Source of the DNA: Gammaproteobacteria bacterium Ga0077554 | GTDB lineage: Bacteria > Pseudomonadota > Gammaproteobacteria > Ga0077554 > Ga007554 | Length of the DNA: 64,000 nucleotides | Direction of reading: 5' to 3' | NCBI GenBank assembly: GCA_001464585.1 | Contig: LNFF01000015.1 | Span: forward strand, 97,059-161,058 | Shown: in pieces, positions 1-9,693 of the stretch | Numbering within the stretch: position 1 is the stretch's first letter | Layout of the letters: each line of letters opens with the position of its first letter | Translations under genes and position numbers: made by a program | Notes under the pieces: model-generated | Seen by the model: the letters and a program-made list of their open reading frames with translations, nothing else | Told to the model about the DNA's origin: nothing | Databases searched by the model: none

Positions 1-264
1 GTGTTGACGGGGGGCACCGCAAAAATGGAGGGGGTTATTGAGCTTGCCGAAGAAGTTTTTCATCTGCCGGTACGGCTGGGATTGCCACAAAACGTCATGG
101 GATTAGCCGACGTAGTGCGTAATCCCATCCATGCAACAGGTGTGGGACTTTTGTTATTTGCTTGTCAAAATCGTGCGGCAAATCGGGGAGCGGACGCAAA
201 GGTCCGGGACGGTGTCAAGGGCGTGTGGGGAAGAATGAAGGGTTGGTTTCAGGGCAGTTTTTAA
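1..264 (+). CDS. ftsA: Cell division protein FtsA, C-terminal part (gene cut by window edge)
   Basis: This is the last 87 codons of FtsA, the actin-like ATPase that anchors FtsZ filaments to the inner membrane at the division site. The reading frame is open from base 1, so the GTG there is an internal valine codon and not a start. The visible part contains the phosphate-binding stretch LTGGTAKMEGV followed by the ELAEEVF and LPVRLGLPQNV segments typical of the end of the FtsA fold. The extreme C-terminus ends in VWGRMKGWFQGSF, which fits the amphipathic membrane-targeting helix of the family. The stop lies 45 bases before ftsZ, the conserved ftsA-ftsZ order. Identification rests on sequence resemblance plus this context; the N-terminal domains are outside the window. 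Confidence 0.95.
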   Translation: MLTGGTAKMEGVIELAEEVFHLPVRLGLPQNVMGLADVVRNPIHATGVGLLLFACQNRAANRGADAKVRDGVKGVWGRMKGWFQGSF

Positions 265-309
265 TAGGTTTTATTCAGGTACTATGCAGTAGGTTAAGGA
301 GATAACGCC

Positions 310-1527
310 ATGTTTGAATTGTTGGATGCGTACAGTCAGAATGCAGTAATCAAGGTTATTGGCGTAGGCGGTGGTGGCAGTAATGCCGTGGAACACATGC
401 TTGCGGCCAATATTGATGGCGTGGATTTTATTTGCGCCAACACCGATGCGCAGGCATTGAAAAACTCTGCCGCACGTACTGTGTTGCAGTTGGGAGGTAG
501 TGTCACCAAAGGTTTGGGTGCCGGCGCCAATCCCGATGTGGGCCGGCAAGCTGCACTGGAAGACCGTGAGCGTATTATGGAGCTGATACGCGGCACCGAT
601 ATGCTGTTTATTACCGCCGGTATGGGCGGTGGCACGGGCACGGGCGCCGCGCCTATTGTGGCGCAAATCGCCAAGGAAATGGGCATCCTGACCGTGGCGG
701 TGGTTACCAAACCGTTCCCCTTTGAAGGCGCCAAGCGCATGAGAGTTGCACAGGCGGGAATTAAAGAGCTGACACAATATGTTGACTCATTGATTACCAT
801 TCCCAATGAAAAACTTCTGTCAGTGTTGGGCAAGGGCGTGTCGTTGCTGGATGCGTTCCGCTCCGCCAACAATGTTCTATTGGGCGCGGTACAAGGCATC
901 GCCGAATTGATCACCCGCCCGGGTTTGATCAACGTCGACTTTGCAGACGTTCGTACTGTAATGTCTGAAATGGGCATGGGCATGATGGGTTCCGGCTCTG
1001 CCAGTGGTGCAGACCGCGCACGGCGTGCTGCTGAAGCCGCCGTCGCCAGTCCGTTGCTCGAAGACATTAATTTGTCGGGTGCGTGCGGTATTCTGGTGAA
1101 TGTTACAGCGGGTCTGGATATGACGATCGGTGAATTTGAAGAAGTTGGAAATATCATTAAAGAATTTGCTTCTGAGAACGCTACAGTGGTAGTAGGTACC
1201 GTGATTGATCCTGAGATGCAGGGAGATCTGCGTGTTACCGTGGTAGCAACGGGTCTCGGCGGTCGTCATGAAGAAATAGCCGAAAAACCCATCAAGCTGG
1301 TATACCAGCAGGGTGGGCAGGGCGCCACACCGGCTTCCCACGCCGAACACGTTGCGGTGCAGGCTACCCTGGCAGGTTTTAACGAACTCGACTACGGTAA
1401 ATTGGACCGGCCTACGGTGATGCGTAATCAGCAGGTGGTTGCCGGGCGCCACGCACGTGCGGTGAATCTTGATGCCAACCTTGATTACCTGGATATTCCG
1501 GCGTTTTTACGCCGCCAGGCCGACTGA
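310..1527 (+). CDS. ftsZ: Cell division protein FtsZ
   Basis: Tubulin-like GTPase that polymerises into the cytoplasmic Z ring and recruits the division machinery. The 405-residue length is normal. The GTP-binding tubulin signature GGGTGTG is at about residues 106-112, after the N-terminal GVGGGGSNAV loop (about 18-27). The NVDFADVRTVM segment is the T7 synergy loop that completes the active site of the neighbouring subunit. A variable linker follows, and the protein ends with the conserved peptide DIPAFLRRQ that binds FtsA and ZipA. The ATG is preceded by AAGGAG at suitable spacing. It follows ftsA by 45 bases and is presumably co-transcribed with it; a weak terminator-like hairpin lies about 120 bases downstream. 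Confidence 0.98.
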   Translation: MFELLDAYSQNAVIKVIGVGGGGSNAVEHMLAANIDGVDFICANTDAQALKNSAARTVLQLGGSVTKGLGAGANPDVGRQAALEDRERIMELIRGTDMLFITAGMGGGTGTGAAPIVAQIAKEMGILTVAVVTKPFPFEGAKRMRVAQAGIKELTQYVDSLITIPNEKLLSVLGKGVSLLDAFRSANNVLLGAVQGIAELITRPGLINVDFADVRTVMSEMGMGMMGSGSASGADRARRAAEAAVASPLLEDINLSGACGILVNVTAGLDMTIGEFEEVGNIIKEFASENATVVVGTVIDPEMQGDLRVTVVATGLGGRHEEIAEKPIKLVYQQGGQGATPASHAEHVAVQATLAGFNELDYGKLDRPTVMRNQQVVAGRHARAVNLDANLDYLDIPAFLRRQAD

Positions 1528-1553
1528 GGTAGCAAGAGGACAGGCGCGCAGCT

Positions 1554-1587
1554 TTGCGACGAATTCCTCTTCATGGGTTCGTCGCAA
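1554..1587. repeat. Inverted repeat downstream of ftsZ
   Basis: Perfect 10-base arms TTGCGACGAA / TTCGTCGCAA separated by 14 bases, starting 27 bases after the ftsZ stop. It could be an RNA hairpin protecting or ending the ftsZ transcript, but it lacks the T tract of an intrinsic terminator. Confidence 0.5.
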
Positions 1588-1642
1588 GAGTGTGCGTGCC
1601 GCAGTCCCTGCTGGCAACATACAGCTACCTACTCTGTGATGG

Positions 1643-1677
1643 TGGTGTTGCGCCGGAGGACACCATGTTGTTTTTTT
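1643..1677 (+). terminator. Weak rho-independent terminator candidate after ftsZ
   Basis: Arms TGGTGT and ACACCA enclose a short GC-rich loop. The hairpin is followed by TGTTG and an uninterrupted run of T. The stem is short, so this is a moderate call. Confidence 0.4.
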
Positions 1678-2004
1678 GATACAGTTTTCTACAGTTCTGT
1701 CAGATTTCTAGGCGGTTGTTTTAAGCTGTGATAGCATGAAGATGGTGAATTAGGTAACTCTTGGGGTCTGATGAGACGGCGTTCCGGCGTCTGACTGGAC
1801 GGCGCTGAAGAGCGATACCGCAGTTTTTATCCTTGATAGACAAGGGCGAACTGAAAATGCGTAGATACTCTGTGTAAGATGTAAGTATATGCCATTTTCG
1901 TCGCCGTTTCATTAAGGGGTAGTTCGCGTCATATCCTTGATTGAGATCTTAAGCAGATCGCGGGAGTGTCCTTATGAATTATACGTATTTAGAGTGTTGG
2001 TAAA

Positions 2005-2916
2005 ATGACCAGACAGCGTACCTTAAAGAATGTCATTCGGGCGACAGGCGTGGGGCTGCATTCCGGCGAAAAAGTTTATTTAACATTACGTCCCGCAGCT
2101 GTCAATACCGGTATTGTGTTTCGGCGCATCGACCTTGATCCGCCCGTTGAAATTAATGCGCGCCCCGAAAATGTTGGGGATACGCGCCTGTCTACTACGT
2201 TGCGTAACGGTGCCGCCACTGTTTCCACCGTGGAGCATTTATTATCAGCGTTTGCCGGTTTAGGTATCGATAACGCCTATGTGGATCTAAGCGCGCCCGA
2301 AGTGCCCATCATGGACGGTAGTGCGGGTCCCTTCGTGTTCCTTATCCAGTCGGCGGGTATTGAAGAGCAAAATGCGGCCAAGCGATTTATCCGTATCAAG
2401 CGCTCCACGATCGTGAAAGAAGGCGACAAATGGGCGCGTTTTGAGCCTTTTGACGGTTTTAAAGTCGCTTTCGGCATAGATTTTGACCACCCCGCTTTTA
2501 CAGGCCGCCGCCAGGAAGTGGAGGTGGATTTTTCACGCACCTCGTTTGTTAAAGAAGTGAGCCGCGCGCGCACTTTTGGGTTTATGCGCGATATCGAAAT
2601 GTTGCGCAGCAACAAGCTGGCCTTGGGCGGTAGCCTGGATAACGCCATTGTCGTTGACGATTACCGTGTGCTTAACGAAGAAGGTCTGCGTTATGACGAT
2701 GAGTTCGTAAAGCATAAAGTGTTAGACGCAGTGGGCGATCTTTATCTGCTTGGCCATAGCTTGATCGGCGCATTTAGCGGATACAAGTCGGGGCACCAAT
2801 TGAATAACCGCTTGTTGCGTGCCTTGCTGGCAGATGAAAGCGCGTGGGAAATCGTGACCTTTGAAGGCAGCAAATCTGCGCCCGTCTCATTTTCGCAGGT
2901 GCTTGCGGCCACTTGA
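2005..2916 (+). CDS. lpxC: UDP-3-O-acyl-N-acetylglucosamine deacetylase LpxC
   Basis: Zinc-dependent cytoplasmic enzyme that removes the N-acetyl group from UDP-3-O-acyl-GlcNAc, the committed step of lipid A synthesis. At 303 residues it matches the family length. The zinc ligands are visible: His78 in VEHLLSAF, and His237 and Asp241 in [10 protein letters not shown]. The general acid/base histidine is His264 in KSGHQLN. The protein begins [21 protein letters not shown], the usual start, so the ATG is secure. Its place after ftsZ is conserved in gamma- and betaproteobacteria. The next gene (DUF721) converges on it with only 25 bases between the stops. Confidence 0.98.
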   Translation: MTRQRTLKNVIRATGVGLHSGEKVYLTLRPAAVNTGIVFRRIDLDPPVEINARPENVGDTRLSTTLRNGAATVSTVEHLLSAFAGLGIDNAYVDLSAPEVPIMDGSAGPFVFLIQSAGIEEQNAAKRFIRIKRSTIVKEGDKWARFEPFDGFKVAFGIDFDHPAFTGRRQEVEVDFSRTSFVKEVSRARTFGFMRDIEMLRSNKLALGGSLDNAIVVDDYRVLNEEGLRYDDEFVKHKVLDAVGDLYLLGHSLIGAFSGYKSGHQLNNRLLRALLADESAWEIVTFEGSKSAPVSFSQVLAAT

Positions 2917-2941
2917 TGATGTTGTAGTTTGCGCATGTATT

Positions 2942-3439
2942 TTAGCGCGGGTTTGTATCCTTTCCATGCCGCGCCAAGCGCTGTAGCGCGACTTTCAGGC
3001 GGTCATCGCTGATGTCGCTGGCGATACTGTCCAGCAACTGGGCGGTTTTCCCGGACATATGGGCATGCCTGATTTTTTCTGGGCGCCTAATCGCCGCGTT
3101 ATGCGGTCGCACTTTCACTTCAATAGCATTCAGCCCCGGCACGCCGCGCTGGCGTAATTGCTGCAACAGCACGCGGCTGCTGTAGCGTAACTTCAGCGCC
3201 CATGCCGATGAGTCCGCATGCAATATCAGTATATTATCCCGCAGGTTGGCTACCTGGCAATGTTGGTTCAGCGGCGCCGGAATGCAGCCACGCAAGGTAC
3301 GGTTGAGCGCCTCCAGGCGCTGGGTATGGTTAAGCACCGCCTGGAAAGTATCAGGACTTCGCTTCAATACATCGGGATTCCGCTTTAATATACCGGGATT
3401 CCCCTCCAACAATTGCACGATATTTTTCAGTGTGCCCAC
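2942..3439 (-). CDS. DUF721 family protein (DciA-like)
   Basis: A 165-residue cytoplasmic protein of the DUF721 family. Members called DciA help load the replicative helicase DnaB in bacteria that lack DnaC. The fold is suggested by the segment from about residue 50 to 115, rich in short beta strands and containing LRDNILILHADSSAWALKLRYSS, the usual DUF721 core. The N-terminal 35 residues contain a near-repeat (GILKRNPDVLKRSPD). A gene of this family commonly lies between lpxC and secA, but here it faces lpxC, so it has its own promoter in the 3440-3646 gap. I infer the DciA role from the family only; no catalytic motif is expected. Confidence 0.8.
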   Translation of the reverse strand: MGTLKNIVQLLEGNPGILKRNPDVLKRSPDTFQAVLNHTQRLEALNRTLRGCIPAPLNQHCQVANLRDNILILHADSSAWALKLRYSSRVLLQQLRQRGVPGLNAIEVKVRPHNAAIRRPEKIRHAHMSGKTAQLLDSIASDISDDRLKVALQRLARHGKDTNPR

Positions 3440-3502
3440 GCTCTAATTTTTCAATGTATTCATATGTGCAGATTTCTGCAAAGACCCTTATAATGTCAGA
3501 TT

Positions 3503-3537
3503 ATCCTGAAAACGGTTTTGATCGTGGTTTTCAGGAT
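3503..3537. promoter_or_regulatory. Hairpin in the secA upstream region
   Basis: Perfect 11-base arms ATCCTGAAAAC and GTTTTCAGGAT around a 13-base loop, in the 207-base gap between the divergent DUF721 and secA genes. It is about 110 bases before the secA start and could act in the leader RNA or as an operator. The 13-base string ATCCTGAAAACGG also occurs at 24251-24263, so part of it may be a dispersed repeat. Confidence 0.4.
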
Positions 3538-3646
3538 TATGTCCACTTCCATAAACACAACGAGGGCGAGAGAATAGCCAGCCCGGCCTGCCCAACATAT
3601 TAGGGTAAGGCCAAGGCACGGCGGATTCATCGTTTTATCATTATAT

Positions 3647-6379
3647 ATGGTTACAAAATTCCTGAGTAAACTGTTTGGTAGCCGTAACGACCGCCTGGTG
3701 AAAACCATGCAAGGCAATGTGGCGCGCATTAACGCGCTCGAGCCTCAATTTGCGGCTTTGTCTGACGATGACTTGCGGGCCAAGACGGATGAGTTTCGCA
3801 AACGCCTGACATCTGGCGAAGATCTCGACAAACTGCTGCCCGAGGCTTTTGCCACGGTACGTGAGGCGGGCAAACGCGCGTTAAACATGCGCCACTTTGA
3901 TGTGCAGCTTATCGGCGGCATGGTATTGCATTCAGGCAAGATTGCAGAAATGCGCACCGGTGAAGGAAAAACCCTGGTGGCGACCCTGGCGGCGTATCTG
4001 AATGCTTTGCCGGGCACGGGCGTGCATGTGGTTACAGTTAATGATTACCTGGCACGGCGTGACTCGGCGTGGATGGGTCGTCTCTATGGTTTTCTCGGGC
4101 TGACGACCGGTGTGATTTTGTCCGGTCAGGATAATGATGCCAAGCGCGCGGCGTATGCGGCAGACATTACCTACGGCACCAATAACGAATTTGGCTTTGA
4201 TTATCTGCGCGATAACATGGCCTTCAGTCCCGAAGACCGTGTGCAACGCAAATTAAATTACGCGATTATCGACGAAGTAGATTCGATTTTAATTGATGAG
4301 GCGCGCACGCCGTTGATTATTTCGGGTCCCACTGATGATAACTCGGAGTTGTACAAAAAGATCAATGTTCTGATTCCAAAGCTGGTCAAGCAACAAACCG
4401 AAGATGGGCCGGGCGATTATGCAGTAGATGAAAAAGCGCGCCAGGTACACATCACCGAGGAAGGTTTTGGTCATGCTGAAGAGTTGCTGGCCGCTGCGGG
4501 TCTGCTTGCCGAAAATGAAAGTTTATATGACGCCGCCAATATCAGCCTGATGCACCATTTGAATGCCGCATTGCGTGCGCACGCGTTGTATTTCCGCGAT
4601 GTCGCCTACATTGTAAAAGATGGCGAAGTCATTATCGTTGATGAATTCACGGGCCGCGTCATGCCAGGCCGTCGCTGGTCTGAAGGTTTGCACCAGGCGG
4701 TGGAAGCCAAAGAAGGGGTGCGGATCCAGAACGAAAACCAGACCATGGCGTCCATCACCTTTCAAAACTATTTCCGGCTCTACAATAAATTATCCGGCAT
4801 GACGGGTACTGCCGATACCGAGGCCTATGAATTTCAGCAGATTTATAGCCTGGAAGTGGTAGTGATTCCCACCAACCGCAGCATGGTGCGCAAAGATCAT
4901 GGCGACTTGATTTATCTTACCGCCAAAGAAAAATTTGCGGCGATCATTGAGGATATCAAGGAGTGTCAGGGGCGCGGTCAACCGGTGCTGGTCGGCACGA
5001 CCTCCATCGAAACGTCTGAATATTTATCGCGCCTGCTCACGGAACAGAAAATTCAGCATGAAGTATTGAATGCCAAGCAACATGCGCGTGAAGCGGAAAT
5101 TGTTGCACAGGCAGGCCGCCCCAATATTGTTACCATCGCCACCAATATGGCGGGTCGCGGTACGGACATTGTATTGGGTGGCAGCCTGGAGTCCGAGTTG
5201 GCTGCGTTGCATGAAGCTGACGAAAAACCGGATGACGAGAAAATAGCGCAGATACGTGCGCAATGGCAAACGCGTCATGCCGAAGTGGTGGCGTTAGGTG
5301 GCCTGCATATTATCGGCACCGAGCGCCATGAATCACGACGTATTGATAATCAGTTGCGCGGCCGTTCCGGCCGTCAGGGCGATCCAGGTTCGACGCGTTT
5401 TTACCTGTCGCTGGAAGACAATCTGATGCGTATTTTTGCTTCGGATCGGGTGTCTGCCATCATGCAGAAACTCGGCATGCAGGAAGGCGAGGCGATTGAG
5501 CATCCCTGGGTGAGCAAGGCCATTGAAAATGCACAGCGCAAGGTTGAAGGCCACAACTTTGACATTCGCAAGCAATTGCTGGAATACGATGACGTCGCCA
5601 ACGATCAGCGCAAAGTGATTTACGAACAGCGCAATGAACTGATGGAAACCGGCGATGTTTCTGCCACGATCCAGGCGATTCGCAACGATGTTCTCACGGC
5701 AGTGATTGATCAGTTCATCCCGCCGCAAAGCCTGGATGAGCAATGGGACATTCCTGGGCTGCAAACCGCACTGGAAGCTGAGTTTGGTTTGCGTCTCGAT
5801 ATTGCAGGCTGGCTGCATGCCGACGACACATTGCACGAAGAAATTTTGCGCAAGCGTATTTTCGATGAACTGGAAAAAGCGTACACGGATAAAGAGGCTA
5901 CAGCGGGTAGTGCGGTGATGCGCCACTTTGAAAAAGCGGTGATGTTGCAGGTGCTCGATACGCACTGGAAAGACCATCTCGCGGCAATGGATCATTTGCG
6001 CCAGGGTATACATCTGCGCGGTTATGCGCAAAAGAATCCCAAGCAGGAATACAAGCGTGAAGCGTTTGAAATGTTTGGCATGATGCTGGAAAAGATCAAG
6101 CGCGAAGTGATCAGCCTCTTGTCTAAAGTCCAGGTGCGTGCTGAGGCAGATGTGCAAGCGGTTGAAGAACAGCGGCGTGTCCATGCCCCCATGCGTTTTG
6201 AGCACGCCCAGGTTGCAGCCATGACCACCCATGCGGAAGGGACAGAAGAAGATGCGCCTGTGGGCAGTGAGGAGCACCATGAACCCTTTGTGCGCGGTGG
6301 CCGCAAAATAGGCCGCAATGAACCGTGTCACTGCGGCTCTGGGCAGAAATATAAAAACTGTCATGGCAAGCTCGCATAA
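3647..6379 (+). CDS. secA: Preprotein translocase ATPase SecA
   Basis: Motor ATPase that drives unfolded preproteins through SecYEG. The 910-residue length is standard. The N-terminus ([16 protein letters not shown]) matches the family and fixes the start. Visible parts are the Walker A loop MRTGEGKTL (about residue 103), the DEVD box [20 protein letters not shown], the preprotein-crosslinking domain, the second nucleotide-binding fold with [10 protein letters not shown] and [10 protein letters not shown], the helical scaffold, and the C-terminal zinc-binding tail with the CxC...CH pattern in [16 protein letters not shown] that contacts SecB and phospholipids. No secM-like gene precedes it, though a hairpin lies upstream. 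argJ follows 34 bases later and may be co-transcribed. Confidence 0.99.
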   Translation: MVTKFLSKLFGSRNDRLVKTMQGNVARINALEPQFAALSDDDLRAKTDEFRKRLTSGEDLDKLLPEAFATVREAGKRALNMRHFDVQLIGGMVLHSGKIAEMRTGEGKTLVATLAAYLNALPGTGVHVVTVNDYLARRDSAWMGRLYGFLGLTTGVILSGQDNDAKRAAYAADITYGTNNEFGFDYLRDNMAFSPEDRVQRKLNYAIIDEVDSILIDEARTPLIISGPTDDNSELYKKINVLIPKLVKQQTEDGPGDYAVDEKARQVHITEEGFGHAEELLAAAGLLAENESLYDAANISLMHHLNAALRAHALYFRDVAYIVKDGEVIIVDEFTGRVMPGRRWSEGLHQAVEAKEGVRIQNENQTMASITFQNYFRLYNKLSGMTGTADTEAYEFQQIYSLEVVVIPTNRSMVRKDHGDLIYLTAKEKFAAIIEDIKECQGRGQPVLVGTTSIETSEYLSRLLTEQKIQHEVLNAKQHAREAEIVAQAGRPNIVTIATNMAGRGTDIVLGGSLESELAALHEADEKPDDEKIAQIRAQWQTRHAEVVALGGLHIIGTERHESRRIDNQLRGRSGRQGDPGSTRFYLSLEDNLMRIFASDRVSAIMQKLGMQEGEAIEHPWVSKAIENAQRKVEGHNFDIRKQLLEYDDVANDQRKVIYEQRNELMETGDVSATIQAIRNDVLTAVIDQFIPPQSLDEQWDIPGLQTALEAEFGLRLDIAGWLHADDTLHEEILRKRIFDELEKAYTDKEATAGSAVMRHFEKAVMLQVLDTHWKDHLAAMDHLRQGIHLRGYAQKNPKQEYKREAFEMFGMMLEKIKREVISLLSKVQVRAEADVQAVEEQRRVHAPMRFEHAQVAAMTTHAEGTEEDAPVGSEEHHEPFVRGGRKIGRNEPCHCGSGQKYKNCHGKLA

Positions 6380-6413
6380 CCGGTTTTATTGATAGATTTT
6401 AGAGTGGAAGATT

Positions 6414-7631
6414 ATGGCCGTAGGATTAACAGGTTTGCCTGATATGGTTCCGGTGCCAGGCATTCGCCTGGGTACCGCGCGTGCCGGAATTAAAAAACCT
6501 GATCGGCGTGATCTAGTTATCATTGAAATTGCGGCGGGCGCGCACAGTGCTGCGGTGTTCACGCGCAATGCTTTTTGCGCGGCTCCGGTGGTGGTGGCGC
6601 GTAATCATCTTGCATTAACTTCACCGCGCTATTTATTGATTAATACCGGCAATGCCAATGCGGGTACGGGTGAGTCTGGGCTGCGTGATGCGCAGCGTTG
6701 TTGTGAAGCCATGGCGCAGGTGGCGGGCTGTGTTGCAGCCGAGGTATTGCCGTTTTCTACCGGCGTGATTGGCGAGCCACTGCCAGTGCAGCGCATTGTC
6801 GCCGGATTACCCGCCGCCTATGCGAGCCTGAGCGTTACCGGGTGGGACGATGCTGCGCACGGCATTATGACCACCGACACCGTTGCCAAGGGTTCATCGC
6901 GCCAGGTGCAGATCAACGGGCACACGGTCACCGTCACCGGCGTTGCCAAAGGTTCGGGCATGATCCGCCCGGATATGGCGACCATGCTGGCATTTGTCGC
7001 AACAGATGTGGCGTGTGATACGCAGGTGTTGCAGCAATGTTTGAATGACGCCGTTGAAAAATCATTTAATCGCATTACCGTGGATGGTGACACCTCAACT
7101 AATGATGCCTGTGTGTTGATTGCTACAGGTCATGCTGACGCGCCTATTAACAGCGTCACCAGCGTAGCCTATAAGATTTTTTGTGATGCTGTCACTGAAG
7201 TATGCACTGAGCTGGCGCAAGCGGTCGTCCGCGATGGCGAAGGCGCTACGAAATTAATAACCGTTGACGTGCAGGGTGGCGCCAGCGATGAGGAATGCGC
7301 GCAGGTGGCTTATGCCGTCGCTCATTCTCCTTTGGTGAAAACAGCATTTTTTGCCAGCGACCCTAACTGGGGGCGTATTCTCGCTGCGGTAGGTCGCGCC
7401 GGAGTGACGAATCTTGATGTGTCACGGATTGACGTCTATCTGGATGACGTGTGCATTGTTCAGAACGGCGGCCGCGCACCTACTTACAGTGAAGATTTGG
7501 GCCAGCAAGTAATGAAGCGTGATGAGATTACGGTGCGCATTCTGCTGGGGCGTGGCAATCACCACACCCAGGTGTGGACCTGTGATTTTTCTTATGATTA
7601 CGTGCGTATCAATGCTGAGTATCGAAGCTAA
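6414..7631 (+). CDS. argJ: Bifunctional ornithine acetyltransferase / N-acetylglutamate synthase ArgJ
   Basis: Arginine-biosynthesis enzyme that moves the acetyl group from N-acetylornithine to glutamate, and in bifunctional forms also makes N-acetylglutamate from acetyl-CoA. The 405-residue precursor cleaves itself at the Ala-Thr bond in DMATMLAF, giving an alpha chain and a beta chain whose new N-terminal threonine is the nucleophile. The preceding KGSGMIRP motif and the later SDPNWGRILAAVGRAG motif are family hallmarks. Whether this enzyme is bi- or monofunctional cannot be read from the sequence. The secA-argJ order is conserved in many beta- and gammaproteobacteria. Confidence 0.97.
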   Translation: MAVGLTGLPDMVPVPGIRLGTARAGIKKPDRRDLVIIEIAAGAHSAAVFTRNAFCAAPVVVARNHLALTSPRYLLINTGNANAGTGESGLRDAQRCCEAMAQVAGCVAAEVLPFSTGVIGEPLPVQRIVAGLPAAYASLSVTGWDDAAHGIMTTDTVAKGSSRQVQINGHTVTVTGVAKGSGMIRPDMATMLAFVATDVACDTQVLQQCLNDAVEKSFNRITVDGDTSTNDACVLIATGHADAPINSVTSVAYKIFCDAVTEVCTELAQAVVRDGEGATKLITVDVQGGASDEECAQVAYAVAHSPLVKTAFFASDPNWGRILAAVGRAGVTNLDVSRIDVYLDDVCIVQNGGRAPTYSEDLGQQVMKRDEITVRILLGRGNHHTQVWTCDFSYDYVRINAEYRS

Positions 7632-7721
7632 AAACCTGTTTAAGGTATTGCTGTATCCTTTGGTCGAGATTTGAAAAAATTCAAAGGATGTTATTAGTAC
7701 GGCTAATCCAGGCTCTATATT

Positions 7722-8405
7722 ATGCGTATTGCATTGTTGGAAGATGATCCTGATCAAGTGGCATTATTGCAGATGTGGTTGCATGACGCGGGTCACGCTT
7801 GCCATGTGTTTGGCACGGGTGAGCAGTTGTTGCAATCTTTGGCCAGGGACACCTTTGATTTGCTGTTGGTCGACTGGGAGCTTCCGGGGCTTAGTGGTGT
7901 TGAGGTGGTTGCGCGTATTCGCGAGCGGCTTGATTGGCATATCCCTATCCTGTTTGTGACTGCGCGTGACCGCGAGGAAGATATTGTGCAGGCGTTGCAG
8001 GCGGGCGCCGATGACTACATGATCAAGCCAACAAGGCAGATGGAAATGCTGGCGCGTATTAATGCGTTGCAGCGGCGTGGCGGGGCAGATGAGACGGTAG
8101 AGTATGCCCCGTATAGATTTATTCGCGCTATTCACTCAGTTACCCGCAACGAACTGGCTATCCAGCTTACCGCCAAGGAATATGACTTGGCCGAGTTTCT
8201 GTTCCGCCATGCAGGAAAGTTGCTGAGCCGTGGCCATATTTTAGAAAGCGTGTGGGGTCAGCGCGCTGACTTGAACACGCGCACAGTCGATACGCATATC
8301 AGCCTGATCCGGCAGAAACTCGATATTGCGGTGCATAATGGTTGGCAGATCAGCACGGTTTATCGGCATGGTTATCGCCTGGAGCAGACCGGTAAAAATG
8401 GTTAA
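7722..8405 (+). CDS. OmpR-family response regulator (orphan)
   Basis: A 227-residue two-domain regulator. The receiver (about 1-118) has the acidic pocket EDDPDQ, the phosphoacceptor Asp51 in LLVDWELPG, the conserved Thr in FVTAR and Lys in MIKPTRQ. The C-terminal winged-helix DNA-binding domain (about 125-222) ends in TVDTHISLIRQKL and a YRHGYRLE wing, as in OmpR/PhoB proteins. The ELPG after the phospho-Asp recalls CheY-like QseB/RegX variants. No kinase gene is adjacent, so its partner and targets are unknown. It converges on mscL with a terminator between them. Confidence 0.9.
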   Translation: MRIALLEDDPDQVALLQMWLHDAGHACHVFGTGEQLLQSLARDTFDLLLVDWELPGLSGVEVVARIRERLDWHIPILFVTARDREEDIVQALQAGADDYMIKPTRQMEMLARINALQRRGGADETVEYAPYRFIRAIHSVTRNELAIQLTAKEYDLAEFLFRHAGKLLSRGHILESVWGQRADLNTRTVDTHISLIRQKLDIAVHNGWQISTVYRHGYRLEQTGKNG

Positions 8406-8426
8406 TAAAAAAATTCGCATAAAAAG

Positions 8427-8444
8427 ATCCCCCTTGCGGGGGAT
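8427..8444 (-). terminator. Rho-independent terminator between the response regulator and mscL
   Basis: Perfect 7-base stem ATCCCCC / GGGGGAT with a four-base loop. Read on the minus strand it is followed by CTTTTTATG and further T-rich sequence, so it ends the mscL transcript; it may also serve the convergent plus-strand gene. Confidence 0.8.
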
Positions 8445-8458
8445 AAGAGGGAGTAATA

Positions 8459-8872
8459 TCACCGCCTGGATTTCAACAGGTCCCTGATATCAGTTAACAG
8501 CCGTTCCTCTGCGGAAGGTGGTGGAGGTATGGGGGGCGCTGATGGCGCAGCTTGCTCTTTCTTTTTGAGCGAATTGATTGCATTGATTACCATGAAGATG
8601 GCGAAAGCTATGATTGTGAAATCGATGATTGTCTGCAGAAATTTTCCGTACTTGATGGCGACCGCCGCAGTGCTTGTGGTGGCTGCCTGCAAGGTGAACG
8701 CCAGGTCGGAAAAATTAACCCCACCGATAAGTATGCCAATCGGCGGCATGATTACATCTTCCACTACAGAAGATACAATCTTGCCAAATGCTGCGCCGAT
8801 GACGATACCTACGGCCATATCAACCACATTGCCTTTGATGGCAAATGCTTTAAACTCTTGTAGCATACTCAT
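8459..8872 (-). CDS. mscL: Large-conductance mechanosensitive channel MscL
   Basis: Inner-membrane channel that opens under extreme tension and releases solutes during osmotic downshock. The 137-residue protein begins [26 protein letters not shown], with the amphipathic N-terminal helix and the glycine-rich first transmembrane helix that lines the pore. A periplasmic loop and a second transmembrane segment ([18 protein letters not shown]) follow, and the cytoplasmic end is a charged helix after a proline-rich linker. It is followed upstream by a DUF481 gene on the same strand with only 14 bases between, so the two are likely co-transcribed. Confidence 0.97.
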   Translation of the reverse strand: MSMLQEFKAFAIKGNVVDMAVGIVIGAAFGKIVSSVVEDVIMPPIGILIGGVNFSDLAFTLQAATTSTAAVAIKYGKFLQTIIDFTIIAFAIFMVINAINSLKKKEQAAPSAPPIPPPPSAEERLLTDIRDLLKSRR

Positions 8873-8886
8873 TGCGCATCCTCCAA

Positions 8887-9600
8887 TTAGAACCCGTATA
8901 CCAGGGTTACTGCCGTTTCAGTATCCATGTCCTTCACTGAAGCAGGTACTTCAGAAACATGTCTGGCGGTAAACGAAAGTTTCATCGCCAGGCTGCCCAC
9001 CAACTGTGCTGTCAGCGCCGTTACTGATCGGGTAATGGTGGTGTCGCTACCGATTTCAGTAGCCAGGTCTTCGCTCAAAGAAGCGGATGGGCTGAATTTC
9101 CATAGCAGTTTCCCGCCGATATAACCCATAAACTCATTTTCCGATGGGCTGTTGCGTAACTGCGTTTGCCGTGCGCCTGGACCAGCCTCAAGATCCAATG
9201 TCAGGTTGTCCTGGCTGATAACACGGTAGCCATAACCTAGCGCTTCACTGGTGCGGTAGTCGAAGCCGGCAAACCGGTCATTCTCGTAACTCACGAGACC
9301 AAATGCATAACTACGCCCGTCAAATTTGTAATCACTCTTGCCAGATAGCGCATAACGTTCGCCAGTAGTGCGTGTGGCGTCTGAGGTATTCAGTGCGTCA
9401 AATTTAGCGGTATGACGCCATTTGTCCTGCTCATGCACTACGCCGGCACGGGCTTTGATGGAGGTGGTTTCAGTGTTGCCACTGGTTGACACAATGCCCA
9501 GTTCGGCACTACCTTTCCAGGGTTGAGCGGACTCTGCGGCAATTAATTGACCGGTACTGCCTAATAAAATTATCAGTGCAATATTATTTTTTAAAAACAT
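8887..9600 (-). CDS. DUF481 outer-membrane protein (YdiY-like)
   Basis: A 237-residue protein with a Sec signal peptide ([15 protein letters not shown] core, cleavage near IAAES) and then repeated amphipathic beta strands ending in a C-terminal aromatic residue (VTLVYGF), the outer-membrane barrel signature. The strands carry the [14 protein letters not shown] pattern of DUF481, a family known as salt-induced outer-membrane proteins; its biochemical role is not established. AGGAG lies just before the ATG. It sits directly upstream of mscL, which makes an osmotic-stress connection attractive, but that is inference from the neighbour. Confidence 0.85.
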   Translation of the reverse strand: MFLKNNIALIILLGSTGQLIAAESAQPWKGSAELGIVSTSGNTETTSIKARAGVVHEQDKWRHTAKFDALNTSDATRTTGERYALSGKSDYKFDGRSYAFGLVSYENDRFAGFDYRTSEALGYGYRVISQDNLTLDLEAGPGARQTQLRNSPSENEFMGYIGGKLLWKFSPSASLSEDLATEIGSDTTITRSVTALTAQLVGSLAMKLSFTARHVSEVPASVKDMDTETAVTLVYGF

Positions 9601-9628
9601 ATGTATCTCCTTGTTTATAAAGTTTGGG

Positions 9629-9665
9629 ACGGCTTACACAGGTAAAGCATCTCCTGTGTAGCCGT
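9629..9665 (-). terminator. Hairpin after the OmpA-family gene
   Basis: Arms of 13-14 bases (ACGGCTTACACAGG / CCTGTGTAGCCGT) with one bulged base and a loop of about ten bases. It lies 29 bases past the stop of the OmpA-like gene on the minus strand. There is no clean T tract, so termination may be inefficient. Confidence 0.55.
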
Positions 9666-9693
9666 TTATCCCTGTTGATATGTGTCCGTAATG

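Larger units (their letters stand above)
1528..2004. other. ftsZ-lpxC intergenic region
   Basis: A 477-base stretch with no credible gene. It contains an inverted repeat with 10-base arms at 1554-1563 and 1578-1587 not followed by a T run, and a second, weaker hairpin with a T tract at 1643-1677. The rest is AT-richer and presumably holds the lpxC promoter and leader, but I could not assign -35/-10 boxes with confidence. Confidence 0.6.

Noticed and set aside
336..1157. Long open frame opposite ftsZ
   Set aside because: Antisense shadow of a gene with strong homology; its protein has low-complexity Pro/Ser composition and no start context.
5333..6364. 343-codon open frame opposite secA
   Set aside because: Mirror frame of a recognised gene; His/Phe-rich with no domain features.
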